Source: Pseudomonas fluorescens HK44 (GTDB taxonomy: Bacteria; Pseudomonadota; Gammaproteobacteria; Pseudomonadales; Pseudomonadaceae). From it: 64,000 bases of DNA. Below are positions 53,134 to 62,103 of this stretch, piece by piece. Under the pieces are notes generated by a model. The model saw only the letters and a program-made list of their open reading frames with translations, was not told the DNA's origin and did not search any database. Positions within the stretch are counted from its first letter, which is position 1; every line of letters begins with the position of its first letter. A program made the translations under genes and the position numbers. The stretch lies in contig NZ_AFOY02000004.1 in assembly GCF_000217955.3 (NCBI RefSeq), forward strand, positions 372,001-436,000. Reading direction: 5' to 3'.

Positions 53134-54023
53134 GTTCGAACAAGAGCACACCAGGCCAGCGTTTTCGCGATGCGGTTGCCAGCGAGCATCCGTTGCAAGT
53201 GGTCGGCACAATCAACGCCAACCATGCGCTGCTGGCCAAGCGCGCCGGTTTCAAGGCTATTTATCTGTCCGGTGGCGGGGTCGCTGCCGGTTCTCTCGGT
53301 GTGCCGGACCTGGGGATTACCGGGCTCGATGACGTGTTGACCGACGTACGCCGGATCACCGACGTCTGCGACCTGCCGCTGTTGGTGGACGTGGACACCG
53401 GTTTTGGCTCCTCGGCGTTCAACGTCGCGCGCACCGTGAAGTCGATGATCAAGTTCGGCGCGGCAGCGATTCACATCGAAGACCAGGTCGGCGCCAAGCG
53501 CTGCGGTCACCGCCCAAATAAAGAGATCGTTTCCCAGCAGGAAATGGTCGACCGGATCAAGGCCGCAGTCGACGCGCGTACCGATGACAGCTTCGTGATC
53601 ATGGCCCGCACCGACGCCCTGGCGGTCGAAGGTCTGGAATCGGCACTGGATCGCGCCGCGGCGTGCATCGAAGCCGGCGCCGACATGGTGTTCCCGGAAG
53701 CCATCACCGAACTGGACATGTACAAGCTGTTCGCCAGCCGCGTCAAAGCGCCGATCCTGGCCAACATCACCGAATTCGGCGCCACGCCGCTGTACACCAC
53801 CGAGCAACTGAAGGCTGCCGATGTGTCGCTGGTGCTGTACCCGCTGTCGGCCTTTCGCGCGATGAACAAAGCGGCGGAAAACGTCTACACCGCGATCCGT
53901 CGCGACGGTACGCAACAGAACGTCATCGACACCATGCAGACCCGCATGGAGCTTTACGATCGTATCGATTACCACACCTTCGAGCAGAAGCTCGATGCGT
54001 TGTTTGCGCAGAAGAAGAACTGA
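53130..54023 (+). CDS. prpB: 2-methylisocitrate lyase
   Basis: A 297-residue enzyme that splits 2-methylisocitrate into pyruvate and succinate, the last step of the methylcitrate cycle. [39 protein letters not shown] and [20 protein letters not shown] (active-site KRCGH) are standard. GAGGTGA precedes the ATG, which overlaps the stop codon of the regulator gene. Confidence 0.95.
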   Translation: MSSNKSTPGQRFRDAVASEHPLQVVGTINANHALLAKRAGFKAIYLSGGGVAAGSLGVPDLGITGLDDVLTDVRRITDVCDLPLLVDVDTGFGSSAFNVARTVKSMIKFGAAAIHIEDQVGAKRCGHRPNKEIVSQQEMVDRIKAAVDARTDDSFVIMARTDALAVEGLESALDRAAACIEAGADMVFPEAITELDMYKLFASRVKAPILANITEFGATPLYTTEQLKAADVSLVLYPLSAFRAMNKAAENVYTAIRRDGTQQNVIDTMQTRMELYDRIDYHTFEQKLDALFAQKKN

Positions 54024-54032
54024 ATCAAACCC

Positions 54033-54132
54033 TGTGGGAGCGAGCCTGCTCGCGATGGACGTTAACGATAACGCGGTGTTCCTGATGCACCGAGGTGAGC
54101 CATCCACCGTCGCGAGCAGGCTCGCTCCCACA
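54033..54132. repeat. REPIN between prpB and prpC
   Basis: TGTGGGAGCGAGCCTGCTCG and its inverted copy at 54110-54132 pair perfectly over 23 bases, with about 54 bases between. It lies inside a running operon, so it may stabilise mRNA ends or reduce read-through. Confidence 0.85.
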
Positions 54133-54166
54133 AGTTTCCCTAACAAATTCAAGATTGGAGACAGCA

Positions 54167-55294
54167 ATGGCCGAAGCAAAAGTATTGAGTGGCGCCGGGC
54201 TGCGTGGCCAGGTGGCCGGGCAAACCGCATTGTCCACCGTGGGACAAGAAGGCGCCGGCCTGACCTATCGCGGCTATGACGTTCGCGAACTGGCGGCGCA
54301 AGCGCATTTCGAAGAAGTGGCGTACATGCTGCTCTACGGCGAACTGCCGAACAAGGCGCAGCTGGCGGCCTACATCAGCAAACTGAGCAAGCTGCGTGAC
54401 CTGCCGCAAGCGCTGAAGGAGGTGCTCGAACGCATCCCGGCAGACGCCCATCCAATGGACGTGATGCGCACCGGCTGCTCGTTCCTCGGCAACCTTGAAC
54501 CGGAGCATGACTTCTCCCAGCAACACGATAAAACCGACCGGCTGCTGGCCGCGTTCCCGGCGATCATGTGCTACTGGTATCGCTTCAGTCACGAAGGCAA
54601 GCGCATCAATTGCGTGACCGATGAAGAGTCGATCGGTGGGCACTTCCTGCACCTGCTGCACGACAAGAAGCCGAGCGAATTGCACGTCAAGGTGATGAAC
54701 GTTTCGCTGATCCTTTACGCGGAACACGAGTTCAACGCGTCGACCTTCACCGCCCGCGTATGCGCATCGACCTTGTCCGACCTGTTCTCCTGCGTTACCG
54801 CAGCCATCGGTTCCCTGCGCGGTCCGCTGCATGGCGGCGCCAACGAAGCGGCGATGGAAATGATCGAGCGCTTCGCGTCGCCGCAAGAGGCGATCAAAGG
54901 CACCCTCGACATGCTCGCGCGCAAAGACAAGATCATGGGCTTCGGTCACGCGATCTACAAAGACAACGATCCGCGTAATGAAGTGATTAAGGGCTGGTCG
55001 AAAAAACTTGCTGACGAAGTCGGCGACACCGTGTTGTTCCCGGTGTCCGAAGCCATCGACAAGACCATGTGGGAACAGAAGAAACTGTTCCCCAACGCGG
55101 ACTTCTACCATGCCTCGGCGTACCACTTCATGGGCATCCCGACCAAGCTGTTCACGCCGATTTTCGTCTGCTCGCGCCTGACCGGTTGGGCGGCGCATGT
55201 GTTCGAACAGCGCGCGAACAACCGCATCATCCGCCCGAGCGCCGAGTACGTCGGCGTCGAACAGCGCAAGTTCGTGCCAATCGAACAACGCTGA
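54167..55294 (+). CDS. prpC: 2-methylcitrate synthase
   Basis: A 375-residue citrate-synthase-family enzyme joining propionyl-CoA and oxaloacetate. VAGQTALSTVGQEGAGLTYR opens the domain, and CVTAAIGSLRGPLHGGANEA, KIMGFGHAIYKDNDPRNEVI and PTKLFTPIFVCSRLTGWAAH contain the histidines and aspartate of the active site. The ATG at 54167 follows TGGAGA. Upstream in-frame codons lie in the REPIN and are not used. Confidence 0.94.
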   Translation: MAEAKVLSGAGLRGQVAGQTALSTVGQEGAGLTYRGYDVRELAAQAHFEEVAYMLLYGELPNKAQLAAYISKLSKLRDLPQALKEVLERIPADAHPMDVMRTGCSFLGNLEPEHDFSQQHDKTDRLLAAFPAIMCYWYRFSHEGKRINCVTDEESIGGHFLHLLHDKKPSELHVKVMNVSLILYAEHEFNASTFTARVCASTLSDLFSCVTAAIGSLRGPLHGGANEAAMEMIERFASPQEAIKGTLDMLARKDKIMGFGHAIYKDNDPRNEVIKGWSKKLADEVGDTVLFPVSEAIDKTMWEQKKLFPNADFYHASAYHFMGIPTKLFTPIFVCSRLTGWAAHVFEQRANNRIIRPSAEYVGVEQRKFVPIEQR

Positions 55295-55338
55295 ATGGTG
55301 GAGGCCTGACCGCCGATTTTTGGAACGACAGAGTACCC

Positions 55339-55429
55339 TGTGGGAGCGGGCTTGCTCGCGAAGACGGACTGACACTCAACATTGATGTCAACCGTTACAC
55401 CGCTATCGCGAGCAAGCTCGGCTCCTACA
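55339..55429. repeat. REPIN between prpC and acnD
   Basis: TGTGGGAGCGGGCTTGCTCG and TCGCGAGCAAGCTCGGCTCC form imperfect inverted ends (one insertion and one change). It is the most decayed of the three copies in the prp operon. Confidence 0.75.
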
Positions 55430-55494
55430 AAGGTCGGGTTTCAAATCCGGCGCCAGGCACCACCTTTTGTAATCACCGTGACCGAGTCCTGACG

Positions 55495-58089
55495 ATGAAC
55501 ACAGATTTTCGCAAATCGCTGCCCGGCAGCCATCTGGATTACTTTGACACCCGTGCGGCAGTCGAGGCCATCCAGCCCGGCGCCTATGACACCCTGCCGT
55601 ACACCTCGCGCGTACTGGCGGAAAACCTGGTGCGCCGCTGCGACCCGGCCACGCTTACCGAATCCCTGAAGCAGTTCATCGAGCGCAAACGCGACCTCGA
55701 CTTCCCGTGGTTCCCGGCCCGCGTGGTGTGCCACGATATTCTTGGCCAGACCGCCCTGGTCGACCTCGCCGGCCTGCGTGATGCCATCGCCCTGCAAGGT
55801 GGCGATCCTGCGCAAGTGAACCCGGTGGTACCGACGCAATTGATCGTCGATCACTCCCTGGCCGTCGAACGCGGTGGCTTCGATCCGGAAGCGTTCGAAA
55901 AGAACCGCGCCATCGAAGACCGTCGTAACGAAGACCGTTTCCACTTCATCAACTGGACCAAGAAGGCCTTCAAGAACGTCGACGTGATTCCGCCAGGCAA
56001 CGGCATCATGCACCAGATCAACCTGGAGAAAATGTCACCAGTGATCCAGGTGCGTGACGGCGTGGCTTTCCCGGATACCTGTGTCGGCACCGACAGTCAC
56101 ACCCCGCACGTCGATGCCCTGGGCGTGATCGCCATCGGCGTCGGCGGTCTGGAAGCGGAAAGCGTGATGCTTGGTCGCGCCTCCTGGATGCGTCTGCCGG
56201 AAAGCGTCGGCGTCGAACTCACCGGCAAGCTGCAACCGGGCATTACCGCCACCGACATGGTGCTGGCGTTGACCGAGTTCCTGCGCAAGCAAAAAGTGGT
56301 CGGAGCCTGGCTTGAATTCTTCGGCGAAGGCGCCTCCGCGCTGACCCTCGGCGACCGTGCGACCATTTCCAACATGGCCCCGGAGTACGGCGCCACCGCA
56401 GCGATGTTCTACATCGACCAGCAGACCATCGACTACCTGAAACTTACCGGTCGTGAAGACGAGCAGGTGCAGTTGGTTGAAAATTACGCCAGGACCACGG
56501 GCCTGTGGGCCGATAGCCTGAAGGGTGCGCAATACGAGCGTGGCTTGACCTTCGACCTGTCTTCGGTGGTGCGCAACATGGCAGGGCCGAGCAATCCTCA
56601 CGCCCGTGTCGCTACTTCCGACCTTGCGGCTCAAGGCATCTCCGGCCAGTGGGACGATGTGCCCGGCCAAATGCCGGACGGCGCAGTGATCATCGCCGCC
56701 ATCACCAGTTGCACCAACACCAGCAACCCGCGCAACGTCATCGCTGCCGGCCTGTTGGCGCGTAATGCCAACAAGTTCGGGCTGACCCGCAAGCCGTGGG
56801 TCAAATCATCCCTCGCGCCGGGTTCGAAAACCGTGGCGCTGTATCTGGATGAAGCCGGCCTGACCTCTGAGCTGGAGCAACTCGGTTTCGGCGTGGTGGC
56901 ATTCGCCTGCACCACCTGCAACGGCATGTCCGGTGCGCTGGACCCGGTGATCCAGCAAGAGATCATCGACCGTGACCTGTATGCCACCGCCGTGTTGTCG
57001 GGTAACCGCAACTTCGACGGTCGGATTCACCCCTACGCCAAGCAGGCGTTCCTTGCCTCGCCGCCGCTGGTGGTGGCGTACGCCATTGCCGGGACCATTC
57101 GTTTCGACATCGAAAAAGACGTGTTGGGCCTGACGGCGGATGGCAAGGAGATCCGTCTCAAGGACATCTGGCCGAGCGACGAAGAGATTGATGCGGTAGT
57201 CAAGGCATCGGTTAAACCGGAGCAGTTCCGTCAGGTCTACATCCCGATGTTCGCCATCCACGAAGACACCGGCCCGAAAGTCAAACCGCTGTACGACTGG
57301 CGCGAGATGAGCACCTACATTCGTCGTCCGCCGTACTGGGAAGGCGCCCTGGCCGGGGCACGTCCGCTCAAGGGCATGCGCCCGCTGGCGGTGCTGCCGG
57401 ACAACATCACCACCGATCACCTGTCGCCGTCCAACGCGATCATGCTCGACAGCGCCGCTGGCGAATACCTGGCGAAAATGGGCTTGCCGGAAGAGGACTT
57501 CAACTCCTACGCGACTCACCGCGGTGACCACTTGACCGCGCAACGCGCGACCTTCGCCAACCCGAAACTGTTCAACGAAATGGTGCAGGAAAATGGCAAG
57601 GTCAAGCAGGGTTCGCTGGCGCGTGTCGAGCCGGAAGGCCAGGTCATGCGCATGTGGGATGCTATCGAAACCTACATGGAGCGCAAGCAGCCGCTGATCA
57701 TCATCGCAGGTGCCGATTACGGTCAGGGTTCGTCCCGTGACTGGGCAGCCAAGGGGGTGCGTCTGGCCGGTGTCGAAGCCATCGCTGCCGAAGGTTTCGA
57801 GCGCATCCACCGCACCAACCTGGTGGGCATGGGCGTGTTGCCGCTGGAGTTCAAGCCGGGCACCGACCGCAAGACGCTGGGCATCGACGGCACTGAGACC
57901 TTCGACGTGATCGGCGAGCGCACGCCGCGCGCCACGCTGACCCTGGTCATCACCCGCAAGAACGGTGAGCAGGTGTCGGTGCCGGTTACCTGCCGTCTCG
58001 ACACTGCTGAAGAAGTCTCGATCTATGAAGCCGGCGGCGTGTTGCAGCGTTTCGCCCAGGACTTCCTTGAATCGGCTGTTGCTGTCTAA
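55495..58089 (+). CDS. acnD: Fe/S-dependent 2-methylcitrate dehydratase AcnD
   Basis: An 864-residue aconitase-family enzyme dehydrating 2-methylcitrate to 2-methylaconitate with PrpF. It begins MNTDFRKSLPGSHLDYFDTR. Cluster cysteines lie in AITSCTNTSNPRNVIAAGLL and FACTTCNGMSGALDPV, and TDHLSPSNAI with GADYGQGSSRDWAAKGVRLA close the active site. The pairing with prpF directly downstream identifies it as AcnD rather than AcnA. The ATG at 55495 gives the expected length. Confidence 0.94.
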   Translation: MNTDFRKSLPGSHLDYFDTRAAVEAIQPGAYDTLPYTSRVLAENLVRRCDPATLTESLKQFIERKRDLDFPWFPARVVCHDILGQTALVDLAGLRDAIALQGGDPAQVNPVVPTQLIVDHSLAVERGGFDPEAFEKNRAIEDRRNEDRFHFINWTKKAFKNVDVIPPGNGIMHQINLEKMSPVIQVRDGVAFPDTCVGTDSHTPHVDALGVIAIGVGGLEAESVMLGRASWMRLPESVGVELTGKLQPGITATDMVLALTEFLRKQKVVGAWLEFFGEGASALTLGDRATISNMAPEYGATAAMFYIDQQTIDYLKLTGREDEQVQLVENYARTTGLWADSLKGAQYERGLTFDLSSVVRNMAGPSNPHARVATSDLAAQGISGQWDDVPGQMPDGAVIIAAITSCTNTSNPRNVIAAGLLARNANKFGLTRKPWVKSSLAPGSKTVALYLDEAGLTSELEQLGFGVVAFACTTCNGMSGALDPVIQQEIIDRDLYATAVLSGNRNFDGRIHPYAKQAFLASPPLVVAYAIAGTIRFDIEKDVLGLTADGKEIRLKDIWPSDEEIDAVVKASVKPEQFRQVYIPMFAIHEDTGPKVKPLYDWREMSTYIRRPPYWEGALAGARPLKGMRPLAVLPDNITTDHLSPSNAIMLDSAAGEYLAKMGLPEEDFNSYATHRGDHLTAQRATFANPKLFNEMVQENGKVKQGSLARVEPEGQVMRMWDAIETYMERKQPLIIIAGADYGQGSSRDWAAKGVRLAGVEAIAAEGFERIHRTNLVGMGVLPLEFKPGTDRKTLGIDGTETFDVIGERTPRATLTLVITRKNGEQVSVPVTCRLDTAEEVSIYEAGGVLQRFAQDFLESAVAV

Positions 58090-58143
58090 CGCGACTTGCC
58101 GGGGCAGGGCGGTAACGTCCTGCTCCGGCGCATAAGGAACATT

Positions 58144-59334
58144 ATGGCCCACGTATCCCAGATCAAGATTCCCGCCACCTACATGCGGGGCGGCACCAGC
58201 AAAGGCGTGTTCTTCAGCCTGCAAGACCTGCCTGAGTCGGCGCAGGTTCCGGGCCCGTCCCGCGACGCGTTGTTGTTGCGGGTAATCGGCAGCCCTGATC
58301 CGTATGAAAAGCAAATCGACGGCATGGGTGGGGCGACTTCCAGCACCAGCAAAACGGTGATCGTGTCCAAGAGCATCAAGGCCGATCACGATGTCGATTA
58401 CCTGTTCGGTCAGGTCTCCATCGACAAGCCTTTTGTCGACTGGAGCGGTAACTGCGGCAACCTTTCGGCAGCGGTCGGTTCGTTCGCCATCAGCAGCGGT
58501 CTGGTCGAGGCCGGTCGTATTCCGCATGACGGCGTGGCGGTGGTGCGCATCTGGCAGGCCAATATCGGCAAGACCATCATCGCTCACGTGCCGATCACTG
58601 ACGGTGCGGTGCAGGAAACCGGTGATTTCGAACTTGATGGCGTGACCTTTCCGGCCGCTGAGGTGCAGCTCGAATTCATGAACCCGGCGGCTGAAGAAGA
58701 GGGTGCAGGCGGCTCGATGTTCCCGACCGGCAACCTGGTCGATGACCTGCAAGTGCCCGGTGTCGGCACGCTCAAGGTGACCATGATCAACGCCGGCATT
58801 CCGACCATTTTCGTTAACGCCGAAGCCATCGGCTACACCGGCACCGAGTTGCAGGGCGATATCAACGCCGATCCGAAAGCGCTGGCGATGTTCGAGACCA
58901 TTCGCGCGCATGGCGCACTGCGCATGGGGCTGATCCAGAATCTTGACGACGCCGCCAAGCGTCAGCACACCCCCAAGGTGGCGTTCGTTGCACGGCCCGC
59001 CGATTACCTCGCTTCCAGTGGTAAGCCGGTGGTCGCAGGTGATGTCGACCTGCTGGTCCGCGCACTGTCCATGGGCAAGTTGCACCACGCGATGATGGGC
59101 ACCGCTGCCGTAGCCATCGGCACCGCGGCGGCGATTGACGGCACGCTGGTCAACCTCGCCGCGGGTGGTATTCCACGCAACGCGGTGCGCTTCGGGCATC
59201 CGTCCGGCACCTTACGCGTTGGCGCCGAAGCCCAACGGGTCGATGGCGAATGGACCGTGACCAAAGCCATCATGAGCCGCAGTGCGCGGGTACTGATGGA
59301 AGGCTGGGTGCGCGTGCCGGGTGATTCGTTCTGA
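58144..59334 (+). CDS. prpF: 2-methylaconitate cis-trans isomerase
   Basis: A 396-residue protein of the PrpF family. IPATYMRGGTSKGVFFSLQD is its opening, GMGGATSSTSKTVIVSKS and DWSGNCGNLSAAVGSFAIS contain the catalytic region, and NAVRFGHPSGTLRVGAEAQR the C-terminal half. It works with AcnD to give the isomer used by PrpD or aconitase. The start at 58144 follows AAGGA, 54 bases after acnD. Confidence 0.94.
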   Translation: MAHVSQIKIPATYMRGGTSKGVFFSLQDLPESAQVPGPSRDALLLRVIGSPDPYEKQIDGMGGATSSTSKTVIVSKSIKADHDVDYLFGQVSIDKPFVDWSGNCGNLSAAVGSFAISSGLVEAGRIPHDGVAVVRIWQANIGKTIIAHVPITDGAVQETGDFELDGVTFPAAEVQLEFMNPAAEEEGAGGSMFPTGNLVDDLQVPGVGTLKVTMINAGIPTIFVNAEAIGYTGTELQGDINADPKALAMFETIRAHGALRMGLIQNLDDAAKRQHTPKVAFVARPADYLASSGKPVVAGDVDLLVRALSMGKLHHAMMGTAAVAIGTAAAIDGTLVNLAAGGIPRNAVRFGHPSGTLRVGAEAQRVDGEWTVTKAIMSRSARVLMEGWVRVPGDSF

Positions 59335-59355
59335 GGTCAATCCTGAAGCGAACCC

Positions 59356-59445
59356 TGTGGGAGCGAGCCTGCTCGCGATGAGGCCATAACATTCAGTATC
59401 TTTGTTGGCTGTCACACCGCCATCGCGAGCAGGCTCGCTCCCACA
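59356..59445. repeat. REPIN between prpF and prpD
   Basis: Perfect 23-bp inverted ends (TGTGGGAGCGAGCCTGCTCG at left; its inverse at 59423-59445), the same sequence as the copy between prpB and prpC. Followed by a T-run (TTTTTTC) at 59454-59460, which may end some transcripts before prpD. Confidence 0.85.
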
Positions 59446-59541
59446 ATTGACCGTTTTTTCTATAATAAGAATGTTGTAGCTGACTAAGATTAACCCTGAG
59501 CCGAGGTCCCATCAACGAACCACTGCCAGAGTGAATCGAAC

Positions 59542-61026
59542 ATGAGCGCCAACGTTGACCTGAACATTCGCCCCGACTACGACAAGGTCCTGCAGGACAT
59601 TGCCGATTACGTCCTGAACTTTAAGATCGAGTCCAAAGAGGCGCTGGACACCGCCCGCAATTGCCTGATGGACACCCTTGGCTGCGGCCTGCTGGCCCTG
59701 CGCTTTCCCGAATGCACCAAACACCTGGGTCCTATCGTTGAAGGCACGGTCGTGCCCTTTGGCGCACGTGTTCCCGGTACCCGTTTTCGTCTCGACCCGG
59801 TAAAAGCGGCGTGGGACATCGGCTGTATCGTCCGCTGGCTCGACTACAACGACACCTGGCTGGCGGCCGAGTGGGGCCATCCGTCCGATAACCTCGGCGG
59901 GATACTCGCGGTCGCCGATCACCTGTCGCAAAAACACGTGGCCAATGGCGATGCGCCGCTGACCATGCGAGCGGTACTGGACGCGATGATCATGGCGCAC
60001 GAGATCCAGGGTGTGATTGCCCTGGAGAATTCCTTCAACCGGGTCGGCCTGGACCATGTGCTGCTGGTCAAAGTCGCCTCGACGGCAGTGACCGCGAAAC
60101 TGATGGGCGCCAATCGCGAGCAACTGCTGGCGGCGCTGTCCCACGCGTTTGTCGACGGCCAGGCACTGCGCACTTACCGTCATGCGCCGAACGCCGGTTC
60201 GCGCAAGTCCTGGGCTGCGGGCGACGCCTCCAGTCGTGGCGTACGGTTGGCGGACATCGCTATGCGTGGCGAGATGGGCATTCCGGGTGTATTGACAGCG
60301 CCGCAGTGGGGTTTCTACGACGTGCTGTTCAGCCACACCAACAAGGACCTGGCGCTCAAGCCCGCAGATAAACGTACGTTCAGCCTCTCGCAGAAGTACG
60401 GCACTTACGTGATGGAAAACGTGCTGTTCAAGATCAGTTTCCCGGCCGAGTTTCACGCGCAAACCGCCTGCGAAGCGGCGGTGACCCTGCACCCGCAGGT
60501 GAGCAATCGTCTGGATGACATCGACAAGATCGTTATCACCACTCACGAGTCGGCGATTCGTATCATTTCCAAGGTCGGCCAATTGGCCAATGCCGCGGAC
60601 CGCGACCACTGCATCCAGTACATGACCGCCGTGCCGCTGGCCTTCGGCACTCTGGTGGCTGAACAGTACGAAGACGAGTTCCACGCCGCGCACCCGATCA
60701 TCGACGCGTTGCGCGAGAAGATGGTCATTGTTGAAGAGCCGCGCTACACCCGCGAATACCTGGAGGCTGACAAGCGCTCTATCGCCAACGCCTTGCAAGT
60801 GTTCTTCAAGGACGGCTCAAGCACCGAACAAGTGGTGGTCGAATACCCGGTTGGTCATCGTCGTCGCCGCGCGGAGGGCATTCCCTTGCTGGAGGACAAG
60901 TTCAAGGCCAATCTGGCCACTCGATTCACTGCGCAGCGCACAGCGCAGATCTTTGCCTTGTGCAAGGATCAGGCGAGCCTTGAGGCCACGCCGGTTAACC
61001 GTTTTGTCGATTTGTGGGTGATCTAG
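59542..61026 (+). CDS. prpD: 2-methylcitrate dehydratase PrpD
   Basis: A 494-residue MmgE/PrpD-family enzyme. It opens [20 protein letters not shown], with [40 protein letters not shown] and [20 protein letters not shown] typical of the family. In operons that also have acnD-prpF its role is partly redundant, and it can act on the other stereoisomer of methylcitrate. About 200 bases and a REPIN separate it from prpF, so it may have its own promoter. Confidence 0.92.
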   Translation: MSANVDLNIRPDYDKVLQDIADYVLNFKIESKEALDTARNCLMDTLGCGLLALRFPECTKHLGPIVEGTVVPFGARVPGTRFRLDPVKAAWDIGCIVRWLDYNDTWLAAEWGHPSDNLGGILAVADHLSQKHVANGDAPLTMRAVLDAMIMAHEIQGVIALENSFNRVGLDHVLLVKVASTAVTAKLMGANREQLLAALSHAFVDGQALRTYRHAPNAGSRKSWAAGDASSRGVRLADIAMRGEMGIPGVLTAPQWGFYDVLFSHTNKDLALKPADKRTFSLSQKYGTYVMENVLFKISFPAEFHAQTACEAAVTLHPQVSNRLDDIDKIVITTHESAIRIISKVGQLANAADRDHCIQYMTAVPLAFGTLVAEQYEDEFHAAHPIIDALREKMVIVEEPRYTREYLEADKRSIANALQVFFKDGSSTEQVVVEYPVGHRRRRAEGIPLLEDKFKANLATRFTAQRTAQIFALCKDQASLEATPVNRFVDLWVI

Positions 61027-61044
61027 CCAGACCGCGTAATCGTT

Positions 61045-61084
61045 CATCGCGAGCAGCCGGGCGGCGTTCCGTCTGCTCGCGATG
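61045..61084. repeat. REP hairpin between prpD and ppsR
   Basis: CATCGCGAGCAG and CTGCTCGCGATG pair perfectly over 12 bases around a 16-base loop. Located between convergent genes, it may serve as a transcript end for both. It is a single REP-like hairpin rather than a full REPIN. Confidence 0.7.
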
Positions 61085-61108
61085 GCGGTAGACCTGGCAA
61101 CAATGGAG

Positions 61109-61927
61109 CTACTTGAACCGCCGCTCGACACCTTTTTCCACCAGGATTTTCGCCGAAATCTCTTCCACGGAAAAATGCGTGGAGTTGATGTGCGCGATGT
61201 TCTCGCGGCGGAACAGGTTTTCGACTTCTCGCACTTCGAACTCGCACTGGGCATAGCTCGAGTAGCGGCTATTGGGCTTGCGTTCGTTGCGGATCGCGGT
61301 GAGGCGGTCCGGGTCGATGGTCAGGCCAAACAGCTTGTGTTTGTGGGCACGCAATGCTGTTGGCAGTTGCAGGCGCTCCATGTCGTCTTCGGTCAGCGGG
61401 TAGTTGGCCGCGCGAATACCGAATTGCATGGCCATGTACAGGCAGGTCGGGGTTTTGCCGCAGCGCGACACGCCGACCAGGATCAGGTCAGCCTTGTCGT
61501 AATAGTGGGTGCGGGCGCCGTCGTCGTTGTCGAGGGCGAAGTTCACTGCCTCGATGCGCTCCATGTAATTGGAGTTGTGGCCAATCGAATGGGACTTGCC
61601 GACCGAATACGACGAGTGTTCGCTCAGCTCCAGCTCGAGCGGCGCGAGGAAGGTCGAGAAAATGTCGATCATGAAACCATTGGAGGTCGCGAGGATCTCA
61701 CGAATATCCTGGTTGACGATCGTGTCGAAGATGATCGGACGAAATCCGTCCTTTTCGGCGGCCATATTGATTTGTTGTACCATGGCCCGCGCTTTGTCCA
61801 CGTTGTCGATGTACGGTCGTATGACTTTGCTGAAGGTAATATTTTCGAACTGCGCCAACAAACTTTGACCCAGGGTTTCGGCTGTAATGCCCGTGCCATC
61901 GGAGATAAAGAAAGCAGATCGTTTCAT
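61109..61927 (-). CDS. ppsR: PEP synthase regulatory protein (kinase/pyrophosphorylase)
   Basis: A 272-residue protein of the DUF299 family that inactivates PEP synthase by ADP-dependent phosphorylation and reactivates it with phosphate. [20 protein letters not shown] is the opening and [20 protein letters not shown] is the P-loop. Divergent from ppsA with 176 bases between the start codons, the usual pairing. Complete. Confidence 0.93.
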   Translation of the reverse strand: MKRSAFFISDGTGITAETLGQSLLAQFENITFSKVIRPYIDNVDKARAMVQQINMAAEKDGFRPIIFDTIVNQDIREILATSNGFMIDIFSTFLAPLELELSEHSSYSVGKSHSIGHNSNYMERIEAVNFALDNDDGARTHYYDKADLILVGVSRCGKTPTCLYMAMQFGIRAANYPLTEDDMERLQLPTALRAHKHKLFGLTIDPDRLTAIRNERKPNSRYSSYAQCEFEVREVENLFRRENIAHINSTHFSVEEISAKILVEKGVERRFK

Positions 61928-62103
61928 TTGCGCCTTGGGCCTTAAGCTGGTGACGATTCTTGGATATGATAGGCGCGGTTTGTCGGCCTGGATTGGCCCG
62001 CATTCTCACTTATTTTCCAGGTCCAGGCCATATTGCTGGCAAATGCTCCCTATGAGCCGCCAGCGCCCTGAGCTTTTCCAACACAGTTAGTGGAGAGATC
62101 ACC

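Noticed and set aside
56806..59199. A 797-codon open frame on the minus strand across acnD and prpF
   Set aside because: It is antisense to two well-conserved genes. Its sequence is rich in His, Arg and Gln with no domain, which is usual for the reverse strand of GC-rich codons.
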